From Tautonia rosea (GTDB lineage Bacteria; Planctomycetota; Planctomycetia; Isosphaerales; Isosphaeraceae), in assembly GCF_012958305.1 (NCBI RefSeq), contig NZ_JABBYO010000002.1, positions 186,001 through 250,000 of the forward strand: a stretch of DNA of 64,000 nucleotides, given 5' to 3'. The notes beneath the pieces were generated by a model. It was not told the DNA's origin. It searched no databases and saw only the letters and a list, made by a program, of their open reading frames with translations. Every line of letters begins with the position of its first letter. The first letter of the stretch is position 1. This document shows, piece after piece, positions 12,301 through 20,204 of the stretch. Both the position numbers and the translations under genes were made by a program.

Positions 12301-12694
12301 ATGCCACGCGATCGACGGGCAGGGGGGAGAGGTCGGTCCTGTGCTCTCGGACATCGGGGCCAGGCAGGATCGCACCTACATCCTCGAATCGATCGTTGCC
12401 CCGGACGCTCGCATTGCCGAGGGGTTCGAATCGTTGGTGATTGCGACAACCGAAGGTCAGGTTCTGACCGGAATTGTCAAGGACGATTCGAATGATTCCA
12501 TTACCTTGATGGATGCCGACGGTAAGACACTGACTCTTGCCAAGGCGCAGATCGAGGAGAGTCAACGCGGAATTTCCGCGATGCCGGTTGACCTGCTCAA
12601 GTATCTCTCGAAACGAGATCTCCGCGATCTGGTCGAGTACCTCGCCCGTCGTACCCGGACGGAACCGCTTGTCCGCCAGGGCCACGGTCGTTAG
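9320..12694 (+). CDS. PVC-type heme-binding dehydrogenase-like protein with HEAT repeats
   Basis: 1124 residues. A signal peptide (about 1-35) leads to a six-bladed propeller of the membrane-bound-dehydrogenase/PVC N-terminal type (about 60-460: VYVAETFRLHEG, DSDGDGVADT, GLRNPQELAFD). From about 480 to 940 come HEAT-like repeats (RVRMFAAIALGKIGA and similar). The C-terminus is a cytochrome-c-like domain with CLRCH at 992-996, then the GPVLSDIGARQ and ESIVAPDARIAEGFES segments typical of planctomycete heme-binding proteins. It is probably a periplasmic sugar-dehydrogenase-like oxidoreductase; cofactor and substrate are not visible. Such proteins are strongly expanded in Planctomycetota. Confidence 0.9.
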   Translation: MHQVARSRAIARALVIGLFVSVSWAGAGSRLAVAGDTDSLEQTVAPPSDEPTRAIAGFRIPDGASIRPWAAEPLLANPVAFAVDDQGRVYVAETFRLHEGVTDNRSHMYWLDDDLALTTVEGRVAMYRKHFDEATFQSYGVATDRLRLVVDSDGDGVADTSTVFADGFDDVAAGIGAGVIARDGDVWYTCIPDLWKLRDTTGDGVADVRESLHTGYGVHVAFLGHDLHGLVFGPDGKLYFSIGDRGLNVETKEGTRLELPHTGAVLRCDPDGSNLEIFATGLRNPQELAFDRFGNLFTVDNNSDGGDQARLIDIVEGGDSGWHMGWQYLTEPVARGPWNSENLWKPQSEGNDAAYLLPPLANFSDGPSGLAFNPGVAGLPGRYDDHFFLADFRGTPGNSGVRSFAVEANGASFKPVDQHQFLWSILATDVDFPPSGGMYVSDWIEGWGQPGKGRIYHLTFDDADEAVTAAVASLLTDGFDGRATDELIALLGHSDQRVRQRAQFALASRGTDVIKALEIPAVSGDEMTRLHAVWALGQLGWKSPSALTVVAGRLEDHSEHLRGQAARVLGDARFSAAAGALTALLDDQSLRVRMFAAIALGKIGATEAVPALAAMLGENADRDPYLRHAGVMGLLGAAGDEQLDRLATDDSTAVRLATLLVYRREHDPKVARFLADPEPRLVLEAARAINDSPIESATTKLAALDLTPEMPLPLLRRVLNANLKVGGPEAAGQIARIAANGAIPEPIRVEALNILADWANPSGRDRVVGLWRPVPSRSPEAAADAIRPIVAELLEAGTDQIRLASAETVASLNITEAGPALFDLFANTQIGAEARVEAIRAMEAIGDSRLVDVARRSTSDPEALVRTEGLRLLSGLDPDEALPILESVLEQGTMTERQGAFETLGTLESERADHVLASWLDRYLAGEVPGEIQLELIEAAEKRLAEGIRERLAQVEASRPEDDPLAPYRETLLGGDARRGRQIFFERTEAQCLRCHAIDGQGGEVGPVLSDIGARQDRTYILESIVAPDARIAEGFESLVIATTEGQVLTGIVKDDSNDSITLMDADGKTLTLAKAQIEESQRGISAMPVDLLKYLSKRDLRDLVEYLARRTRTEPLVRQGHGR

Positions 12695-12786
12695 TCGACC
12701 ATCTGGACTGGCATACGGAATGCCTGCAATCTCTTGCCTGAGGGATGTTCGCCGATGAATGCAGATCGAAGTCGGAGTCCTATCTA

Positions 12787-12796
12787 CCCCCCCCCC
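12787..12796. repeat. Ten-C homopolymer upstream of the carbonic anhydrase start
   Basis: Ten consecutive C residues lie 17 bases before the preferred ATG (12814) and inside the possible N-terminal extension that begins at ATG 12745. Such tracts are prone to slippage in replication and to sequencing error. Confidence 0.9.
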
Positions 12797-12813
12797 ACAC
12801 TGGATCGAACGTT

Positions 12814-13479
12814 ATGCACAGGTTGATTGACGGATTGCATCGTTTCCGAGAAAGTGTCTTTCCCGATCGGAAAGCGTTCTTCGAAACGCTGGCAAGTGGG
12901 CAAGATCCGGACTTTCTGTTCATCACCTGCTGTGACTCTCGCGTGCAGCCCGAGGTGGTGTTGCAGGCCAATCCGGGGGATCTGTTCATTCTTCGGAATA
13001 TCGGCAATCTTGTGCCGCCTCACGGCGCGGACAACAGTGTTGAGGCGGCGGTCGAGTACTCAATCCGGGTGCTCGGCGTCAAACACATCATTGTTTGCGG
13101 CCATTCCCATTGCGGAGCCATGGAAGCTGTCTTGAATCCGGAGCACCTTTCCACATTACCTTCGGTGGCCCGGTGGCTTCAGTACGCCGATTCGACCCGG
13201 CAGATCATCCAGGAAAATTACGGTGACCTGGAAGGTGAGGCGAAACTGGACGCTGCGATCGAGATCAATGTCTTGGTGCAACTCGAACATTTGATGACAC
13301 TTCCCAGCGTAGCCCCTCGCCTGATGCGCGGCGAGGTGAACTTGCATGGATGGGTCTATCGGTTCGAGACGGGCGAACTCTCGGCCTACGACCCGGAAGC
13401 GAATCACTTCGTCGAGGTCGAGAAGGCTCATCTTCCTTCCATCCGCCCCGTCCACTCGACACCCGCCTCACCCAGATGA
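12814..13479 (+). CDS. Beta-class carbonic anhydrase
   Basis: 221 residues from ATG at 12814. Zinc ligands and active-site dyad are visible: Cys39, Asp41 and Arg43 in TCCDSRV, and His97 with Cys100 in CGHSHCG. RNIGNLVPP and the C-terminal GWVYRFETG are also family features. It hydrates CO2 to bicarbonate in the cytoplasm. An in-frame ATG at 12745 would add 23 residues and reads through a run of ten C (12787-12796); the added segment is not family-like, so the shorter start is used. No SulP or bicarbonate transporter is adjacent. Confidence 0.93.
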   Translation: MHRLIDGLHRFRESVFPDRKAFFETLASGQDPDFLFITCCDSRVQPEVVLQANPGDLFILRNIGNLVPPHGADNSVEAAVEYSIRVLGVKHIIVCGHSHCGAMEAVLNPEHLSTLPSVARWLQYADSTRQIIQENYGDLEGEAKLDAAIEINVLVQLEHLMTLPSVAPRLMRGEVNLHGWVYRFETGELSAYDPEANHFVEVEKAHLPSIRPVHSTPASPR

Positions 13480-13697
13480 GGTTCGGTCGTTCCTGATACG
13501 CGAGGTGTGAGGTAGCAGAACGCGATCGGTGTGAACGAATTTCGGCTGAACTTGGTTGTTGATGAACCGATCGGAACCTAGGGTTGGAGGGGCAGTTGAA
13601 GAGGTTGCGTTTGCCGAAGTATCGGAATTGTTAACGGCAATAGAAGCCTCGTCCCAGACGACGGAGTGAAAGTGCGTTGCGGGTCTTCAATTCTCAG

Positions 13698-16577
13698 ATG
13701 ATCGCGCGCTCACGAGGACGATTCATGAGGCTTACGCATCGCCACCATCGCCACCTCTCGCTTGAGACACTGGAACGTCGCCTTGTGCTCAGCACGACGG
13801 CGCCTCCCTCGTTCCCCGGGGCCCCGCTGGAGCTTCCTCAAGAGGGGGCCTGGCGAAACACGCCATTCATCGGCTCTCCCGTGGTGGCGGACCTCAACAA
13901 CGATGGCCGTGAGGAGATTCTCACCGCTGTTGAAGGGGGACGGCTGATTGCTTACACAACCGGCAGCGATGGCCGATTGCGCGAATTTCGCCGATACGAG
14001 ACCAACGCCACCACTGATGTGAAGTCGACGCCGATTGTCGTCACCCGACGCAACGGTTCGAAGATGATCGTAGCCGGTCTCAGCCGGGATGAGTTCTCGA
14101 ATCCTGGTTCTCAGGAAGATGGACGTGTCTACGCCTGGGATGCCGTGACAGGGCAATTGCTTCCCGGATGGCCCCAACAAGCAGGGGTCGGAGGAGTCAC
14201 GTCCCCCCTGACCTCGGGAGATCTCACCGGGGACGGAACCGCGGAGATCATCGCGATCTCCTACTTCGGCGACGTGAGCGCCTTTCGGCAAGACGGTTCG
14301 TTGCTCTGGCGGTTTCGCAACGACGATACGATTCTCTCTGGGGCCGTGATCGGAGACATCGACCGGGATGGAAAACCTGAGGTGGTCTTCGGGTCCGACA
14401 TCAGCGACAACCCTTATTTCTCGGCAGGAGGTTTCGTCAATATCCTCAATGCCAACGGCTCGGCCAAATTCCGCATTCCGACGCAGGAGGTCATCTGGTC
14501 ATCACCGGTGCTGGCGGATCTCAACGGCGATGGCTTTCTTGAAATCGTCGTCGGGACGGGCTTGCACTTCTCGATGGTCGCGCAAGTTGACAACGTGTTC
14601 ACACCAGAACGCAAGGCCGAGGCTCGATCGTTTTCCAATCAAGTTCTTGCCTATGACCATCGTGGCCAGGTCGTTCCCGGATGGCCGTACCGGACCTGGA
14701 GTGACGGATCAGCCAATCGTCAGGTGTACGGGTCGCCCGCCGTGGGCGATCTGACCGGTGATGGTCAGCTCGAAGTGGTGGCGGTCGATTTCGGCGGGTT
14801 CGTGCATGTTGTGAAAGCCAACGGCCAGCCGTTACCAGGGTTTGAAGGGGGCCGACGAATTGCTCCCCCCGAAGGATTGCAGGTCGATACCTTCACCTCA
14901 GCGATCATCGCCGATGTGAATGGCGACGGCGCCGCAGACATCCTTGTGGCGACCGATCAGTACCTTGTGGCGATGGACCGATTGGGAGAACGGCTCTGGA
15001 CGCTCCAGGCTCCTCAGGGGCGCAACGGGATTCCGGGAGGACATGCCAACGCCGCGGCGATCGGGCAACTTGATGGTCTCGGTGGTCTGGAACTTATCAC
15101 GGTCACGCTTGTATATGGCGAACCCAACCCACCGAGCATGCTGGGGGTCTACCAGCTTCCCGAAAGTTCACTCACGCCTCCCTGGCCGATGCACCGCAAG
15201 ACTCCGAGCGGACAGGCCATGTCTCACAGCCCGGCGTTCCTGGAACGATATGTCCGGGCGACCTTCCGTGCCTTGCTCGGTCGGGAAGCGAGTGCCTCCG
15301 ACCTGGCCTTTTTCCCTCGATTGATTCAGGCTAACATCTGGACACCGAAAACGCTGGCCGAGACCGTCGCTCTGACAGCCGAGGCTCGCTCGGTGGTCAT
15401 CCGCCAGCTGTATCAGAGCTACCTTCAACGATCACCCAGCCCCGAAGAACTGGCGGAGGGGCAGAATCGTTTGGCCCAGGATCGAGCGGAAGAACTCGCA
15501 CGCTCGTTGCTCCTCTCTGAGGAGTCGCTCGCCAAAACGGACGGTTCGATCGCGGGGGTGCTCGGTCGCTTTTACGAAACGATTCTTCGACGGCCGATCA
15601 CCGCTCGGGAGGTGGGAATCCTTGAGCCGGTGGTTCAGAGAGGGTATGTCTCATTGCCGGAAATTGCTCGGATGCTGCTACGATCCGAGGAATTCGTCTT
15701 GCTGGAGATCGCCGCTCCCACGGTGATTGCCTACCGAACCGAGTTCCCGAACGCTCCGTTTGATGAGGCCGGGGTTGCGGCCGTCTTGATGGATCGCCAG
15801 GGAGGTCGCCGTGAGGAACAGATCCGTGCCGGTCTGATTGCCAGCGGCGGCCGTTACGAACGAACGTCGGTCGCCGCTGGTCTGGTTCGATCACTCTATG
15901 GCGACGTGCTCATGCGGGAGGCGGGCCCTGGCGAAGTCGCCTCCTGGATTCGAGGGTTCACCACCGGGAAAATAACGCCTCAGCAGTTCATTACCACGAT
16001 CGTCAAGAGCGCTGAAGCCCGGACCTTGTATGTCCGCGATCTGTTTCGCCTCTTGCTCGGTCGAGAGCCCGAACCCGAAACGATTGTGTCACTCCGAAAT
16101 TACGCGAGTCGAGAGGAGCTGAAGATCGCTCTGATTGCCTCTCCGGAGTACTTCGCCCGTCATGGTGGCACCAATACCGGCTTCGTCAGGGCCGTATTCC
16201 GAGACCTTTACGGAGTCGATCCAGTCCCTCAGTCCGTCCTGGATAACGAGGTCAGGCTCCTGAACCAAGGACGTCAGACCCGTACCGGGCTCGCGAGAAA
16301 CCTGATCTTCAGCACGATTGGTTACGAAAAGGTCGTCGTCACTCACATGATCCGCTACATTCCGGCCGAGGACAAAGGGGTGCTTCGCGTCCCGATCGAG
16401 ACACCAGGAAGTCCACCAAACAATCCCGATCCGGCCCTCATTCAGGCACTTGTGGGTGCGATGCAGGCAGGAGCAACGGAAACAGATATTGTGCAGTTTT
16501 TGCTCGCGTCGCCAACCTATGTCAACAAAACGGCCTACATCCGGGGTTTGTATCGAAGCGAGGGAAACCGTTTCTGA
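13698..16577 (+). CDS. Large surface protein: FG-GAP propeller plus DUF4214-like repeats
   Basis: 959 residues from ATG 13698 (a TTG at 13677 and an ATG at 13725 are alternatives). A basic N-terminus leads to the planctomycete motif LETLERRLVLS. Residues about 50-500 carry six FG-GAP/VCBS-like blades (VADLNNDGREEIL, SGDLTGDGTAEII, VGDLTGDGQLEVV and others) with calcium-loop acidic residues. From about 515 come at least six DUF4214-like units (YVRATFRALLGREAS, YVRDLFRLLLGREPE). The protein is probably exported and cell-surface-attached; FG-GAP domains often mediate adhesion, and the role of DUF4214 is not settled. No close operon partner. Confidence 0.85.
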   Translation: MIARSRGRFMRLTHRHHRHLSLETLERRLVLSTTAPPSFPGAPLELPQEGAWRNTPFIGSPVVADLNNDGREEILTAVEGGRLIAYTTGSDGRLREFRRYETNATTDVKSTPIVVTRRNGSKMIVAGLSRDEFSNPGSQEDGRVYAWDAVTGQLLPGWPQQAGVGGVTSPLTSGDLTGDGTAEIIAISYFGDVSAFRQDGSLLWRFRNDDTILSGAVIGDIDRDGKPEVVFGSDISDNPYFSAGGFVNILNANGSAKFRIPTQEVIWSSPVLADLNGDGFLEIVVGTGLHFSMVAQVDNVFTPERKAEARSFSNQVLAYDHRGQVVPGWPYRTWSDGSANRQVYGSPAVGDLTGDGQLEVVAVDFGGFVHVVKANGQPLPGFEGGRRIAPPEGLQVDTFTSAIIADVNGDGAADILVATDQYLVAMDRLGERLWTLQAPQGRNGIPGGHANAAAIGQLDGLGGLELITVTLVYGEPNPPSMLGVYQLPESSLTPPWPMHRKTPSGQAMSHSPAFLERYVRATFRALLGREASASDLAFFPRLIQANIWTPKTLAETVALTAEARSVVIRQLYQSYLQRSPSPEELAEGQNRLAQDRAEELARSLLLSEESLAKTDGSIAGVLGRFYETILRRPITAREVGILEPVVQRGYVSLPEIARMLLRSEEFVLLEIAAPTVIAYRTEFPNAPFDEAGVAAVLMDRQGGRREEQIRAGLIASGGRYERTSVAAGLVRSLYGDVLMREAGPGEVASWIRGFTTGKITPQQFITTIVKSAEARTLYVRDLFRLLLGREPEPETIVSLRNYASREELKIALIASPEYFARHGGTNTGFVRAVFRDLYGVDPVPQSVLDNEVRLLNQGRQTRTGLARNLIFSTIGYEKVVVTHMIRYIPAEDKGVLRVPIETPGSPPNNPDPALIQALVGAMQAGATETDIVQFLLASPTYVNKTAYIRGLYRSEGNRF

Positions 16578-16901
16578 GTCCTAACGAACGAGCTTAGACC
16601 AGCCAAGGGTCTTGGTGATGTATTTGTGCGACGACCAAGATACCCGATGTCCCAGTTGTATCAGAGAATCCTCCAGATTCAGGCACGGGTGCCCTGGGCG
16701 GGACGGGTGGATGTCCGTACGATTCCGTTAGAAAAATCGAGCCAGGATCGGACTCCCCGAGATTCCTGACGCGGGTAAGATGAGGGTGACGGGACGCGAG
16801 TCATCCTTGCTGCGATTTGATTCTGGCCAAGAAGGCATTGCGGCCGGGGCGCGTTAAGACGACGAACGGGACCCGGGAATCCGACCCAGGGAGGAGACGA
16901 C
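16578..16901. other. 324-base gap before the PBP4-like gene
   Basis: The gap lies between two plus-strand genes. A purine-rich GGGAGGAG site just before 16902 serves the next gene. I see no convincing terminator, small RNA or conserved short frame. Confidence 0.5.
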
Positions 16902-18620
16902 ATGCGACGCAATCGCGGGGCATGGGGAGCCTGGATCGCGTTGCTCCTGGCGACTCCGGTCATGGCCGGGACGGATGCGACCGCGGATCGGGTTCGGAAG
17001 ATTCTGGAGACGCCAGGTTTTGAGATCGGCCACTGGGGGGTGCTCGTCGTCGATCGCCGTTCGGGAGAGGTTGTCTTCGAGCATCAACCGAATCACCTGT
17101 TTGTTCCGGCGGAGGTCGGTCAGCTTTTCTCGGCCGTAGCGGTTTTGGAGGGGCTGGGTGGTGACTATCGATTTCAGACCCCCGTCTTTCGTCGAGGCGA
17201 AGTCGGTCCTGACGGAACGCTTCACGGGGATTTGATCCTCGTCGCCGGGGGGGACCCAAGCCTGGGAGGTCGAACGAGCCCTCAGGACGGATCACTCCTT
17301 TACCGAGACGTCGACCATTCCCGAGCCTCAACGACCCTCGGAGCCATGCTTGTTGAGGCCGACCCCCTTGCCGGTCTCGATCACCTGGCAAGGGAGGTCA
17401 AGGCGGCCGGTATTCTCACTATCACCGGAGAGGTGATCGTCGATGATCGGCTGTTTCCGGAAACTCCGATCGAGAGCGGATTGCCCTCCAAGGTATCGAG
17501 CATTGCAGTCAATGACAATCTTGTCGATGTCTTGATCACTCCGGCTCCGGAACCCGGGATGCAAGCGGAGATTCGCACCGTTCCGCCGTCTCGATATTAT
17601 TCGGCCGAGGCTCAAATCGACACCGTTGCCGAAGGAGAGGCTCCTCGGATCGAAATCCGCCGAGAAGGACCGCGACGGTTCTCGATCCGGGGCCAGGTGC
17701 CGGTCGGTCATCCGCCAATGATTCAGGTGTTTGAGATCGATCGGCCTGCCGATTTTGCTCGAGCCGCGTTCATCGAACAACTCCGCGGCCGGGGTGTTCG
17801 GGTTGAAGCGACTCCGCTGGGCGACAACCCTTCGGATCGTCTCCCCGCGAGCGACGAGGTCGACTCGCTTCCCAGGGTGGCTCTCTACACCTCACCGCCG
17901 CTTCGGGAATATATTCGAGTGATTCTCAAGGTTGGACATCACTCTCATGCTGCGTCGCTACCGCTCCTGCTGACCTCAAACAATGATTCTCGCACCTTGA
18001 CCGACGGGTTACGTCGTCAGGGAACGATCTTCCAGCAACTGGGAGTGCCGGGCGAAGGAATCAGCCTGACCGCGGGGGTTGGCACTCATCGAACGGATCG
18101 GGTTTCTCCGCAGGCGGTCGTGACCTTGCTCAGAGCGATGCAAGGGCGTCCCACCGCTCAAGCTTTCGAAACAGCGTTGCCAGTGATTGGTCGGGAGGGG
18201 ACGGCTCTGGACATTGTGGCAGCCGACAGCCCCGCTCGGGGGCATGGGCGAGCTCATGCCGGGACGGCCTGGACGATTGATGAAGCTACAGGTAAGCCGT
18301 TATTGCTGAGCAAAGCGCTTGCCGGCTATCTGGAGACTGCCTCAGGTCGCGATCTTGTCTTCGCATTCTTCGTGAACGATGTTCCGACTTCAGCAGAGAC
18401 CTCCGAACGAGGGGTGACGAATCTCTCGGCGTCTCGTGTGTTGGGGGCCCTTTGCGAAGCGTTTTATGAGGATCAGTCCACAGAACCACAATCGGCAGCC
18501 TCGCAGCTTCCTCAGCAACCACGGCAGACCAACCCGTCGGTGGGACCAACGATCAGAAACGCGTCCGGTCGCCCCTCGGATGCAATCGAAGGAATTGGCA
18601 GGAATGGCCCGGCACGCTAG
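16902..18620 (+). CDS. PBP4/DacB-like (S13) protein with all catalytic motifs replaced
   Basis: 572 residues with a signal peptide (cut near VMAG). The whole frame resembles D-Ala-D-Ala carboxypeptidase/endopeptidase PBP4: GVLVVDRRSGEVVFEHQPN at the start of the domain, GDLILVAGGDPSLG, IAVNDNLVDV, PPLREYIRVILKVG. Yet the three penicillin-binding motifs are lost: SxxK is Glu71-Val-Gly-Gln74, SxN is Gly345-His-His347, and KTG is His452-Ala-Gly454. It is very unlikely to cleave peptidoglycan; a binding or scaffold role is an inference. The C-terminal 60 residues are low-complexity. The start has GGGAGGAG upstream. A CobB-like pseudoenzyme follows on the same strand. Confidence 0.85.
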   Translation: MRRNRGAWGAWIALLLATPVMAGTDATADRVRKILETPGFEIGHWGVLVVDRRSGEVVFEHQPNHLFVPAEVGQLFSAVAVLEGLGGDYRFQTPVFRRGEVGPDGTLHGDLILVAGGDPSLGGRTSPQDGSLLYRDVDHSRASTTLGAMLVEADPLAGLDHLAREVKAAGILTITGEVIVDDRLFPETPIESGLPSKVSSIAVNDNLVDVLITPAPEPGMQAEIRTVPPSRYYSAEAQIDTVAEGEAPRIEIRREGPRRFSIRGQVPVGHPPMIQVFEIDRPADFARAAFIEQLRGRGVRVEATPLGDNPSDRLPASDEVDSLPRVALYTSPPLREYIRVILKVGHHSHAASLPLLLTSNNDSRTLTDGLRRQGTIFQQLGVPGEGISLTAGVGTHRTDRVSPQAVVTLLRAMQGRPTAQAFETALPVIGREGTALDIVAADSPARGHGRAHAGTAWTIDEATGKPLLLSKALAGYLETASGRDLVFAFFVNDVPTSAETSERGVTNLSASRVLGALCEAFYEDQSTEPQSAASQLPQQPRQTNPSVGPTIRNASGRPSDAIEGIGRNGPAR

Positions 18621-18805
18621 GCCAAGCGATGCGCGGCGATCTTGACCGGTTCGTGGATCGTTCTATCATTGGAGGTGGCCAGGAAGTTCGACCGGAAGAT
18701 TCCGGTTGACATCTTGGTGAGACCGAGACGTGTGATCCCCCCAGGTTCCTGCTCGGGAGTGACAGCCGTCATGGCAATCCACACTCGACAGTGCCTTCGG
18801 TGCTC

Positions 18806-20200
18806 ATGATGAGTCCTTTGATGACTCGATTGGCCCTGGCAATTCCCGGTTCTGGCCCCGATCCCGCTGCAGTGGGGATTGCGTTGCTGGCCGCGATGGC
18901 TGAACAGGGATTGCGGGTTCAACATTTTCGGTCCTGGGCGTGTCCGATCGGCACCCGGGCGATCGGGGCCCTGACCGGGCTCCCTGGTCGTCATCTGGAC
19001 GCCTGGTTGATGCCTCCTGAAGTTTGTCGCTCGGTCTTTGCCCGAGGGACCCAATCAGCAGACCTTGCTATCATCGAGGGGACGATTGAGACGATCCCCA
19101 GACCGCTAGCCGCGACGTCCAGTTACGAGGAGTCCTGCACCTCAACCTGCGGTCGGCCCGGGGCCTTGATGCCGTTAGCCGAAGCCCTTGACGCTCCGAT
19201 CGTTGCTGCAATCTCATGTGACTGGCTCAAGCGGTTCCATCTGCCTTTTCTTCCTTCCAGGGTTGAAGCCGTCATTCTCGACGGGTTGTGTGATCGTCGA
19301 GAGTTTGCTGACATGCGTCGCATGGTGGAACTGGTCCTGGGTCGACCGGTTCTGGGTGCGTTGCCGGCCCTCGCCGAGGTGCGGGCTGCGCTTCAAGACG
19401 CTCCCCGCGATTGCCCCCTCGACCCTTGCGTTGTCGCATCCCTTGTCTCTGGGTTTCGTCAGTTCTCGGACCTCGAAGCACTGAGGGAACTGGCTTGCTC
19501 CCGCCCCTTGCCCCCGCTTTTCGACGCGGAAGCCCTGGTTCCGACCGGGCCAAGGTTCAAAGTCGCTTATGCCCACGATGATGCCTTTGGCGACTACTTC
19601 CCCGACACGCTGGAAACACTGGAGGCGCTCGGGGCGGAACTTGTGGAGTTTTCCCCGCTCTCCGATGGCGATCTCCCGCCTGGCGTTGATCTGGTCATGA
19701 TCGGCTGTGGGTTCCCGGATCGCTTTGCCGAGGAACTTTCGGCCAATGCGTGCCTAATCGCCTCGCTTCGGGCGTGGGTCTGTCGCGGCCGGCCGGTCTT
19801 CGCCGAAGGGGGGGGATGTGCATACCTGGGCCGGTTGATGCGGCTCGGGGATTGGAATGTGCCCGGAGTCGGAGTCTTCCCGTTCGATGCGGCCCTCTTG
19901 CCGAATCCTGAGCCTCCGACCCCGGTTTCCCGTACCTTGATCCGATCGGGTATGCTCGGTGAGGCGGGTACGGTCCTGCGCGGCTATCACTCAAATCGCT
20001 GGAAATTGTTGCCCGCCCCCGAACCGGATGATTGCTCAGCGCGCTCCGGGTATCTGACTGCCGAGCACGACGTCTGTTTTCGTCGCAATGCGTTCGGCAG
20101 TCTCATTCATCTTCACCTGGCAGCAATGCCCCAGGTTGTCTCCGGCTTCGCGGGCCTCGGACGCCACGGACAGAAGGCTCCTCTGTTTGGCGGTCCATGA
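18806..20200 (+). CDS. CobB/CbiA-like protein lacking P-loop and catalytic cysteine
   Basis: 464 residues from ATG 18806 (GTG 18791 or ATG 18821 also possible). Overall it matches cobyrinate a,c-diamide synthase: an N-terminal dethiobiotin-synthetase-like domain (LPGRHLDAWLMPPEV, SADLAIIEGT) and a C-terminal glutamine-amidotransferase domain (AYAHDDAFGDYF, GAELVEFSPLSDGDLPPGVD). The ATP-binding GxxxxGKT loop is replaced by PGSGPDPAAV, and the amidotransferase AECGG is AEGGG, so the nucleophilic Cys is Gly335. No other cobalamin genes are nearby. It probably does not amidate cobyrinate. A run of eight G (19808-19815) lies at this site, but the frame is intact. Confidence 0.75.
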   Translation: MMSPLMTRLALAIPGSGPDPAAVGIALLAAMAEQGLRVQHFRSWACPIGTRAIGALTGLPGRHLDAWLMPPEVCRSVFARGTQSADLAIIEGTIETIPRPLAATSSYEESCTSTCGRPGALMPLAEALDAPIVAAISCDWLKRFHLPFLPSRVEAVILDGLCDRREFADMRRMVELVLGRPVLGALPALAEVRAALQDAPRDCPLDPCVVASLVSGFRQFSDLEALRELACSRPLPPLFDAEALVPTGPRFKVAYAHDDAFGDYFPDTLETLEALGAELVEFSPLSDGDLPPGVDLVMIGCGFPDRFAEELSANACLIASLRAWVCRGRPVFAEGGGCAYLGRLMRLGDWNVPGVGVFPFDAALLPNPEPPTPVSRTLIRSGMLGEAGTVLRGYHSNRWKLLPAPEPDDCSARSGYLTAEHDVCFRRNAFGSLIHLHLAAMPQVVSGFAGLGRHGQKAPLFGGP

Positions 20201-20204
20201 CCCT

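Noticed and set aside
11285-12685. 466-codon minus-strand open frame
   Set aside because: It lies wholly antisense to the well-supported PVC cytochrome/HEAT gene, has no domain and is a common by-product of high GC.
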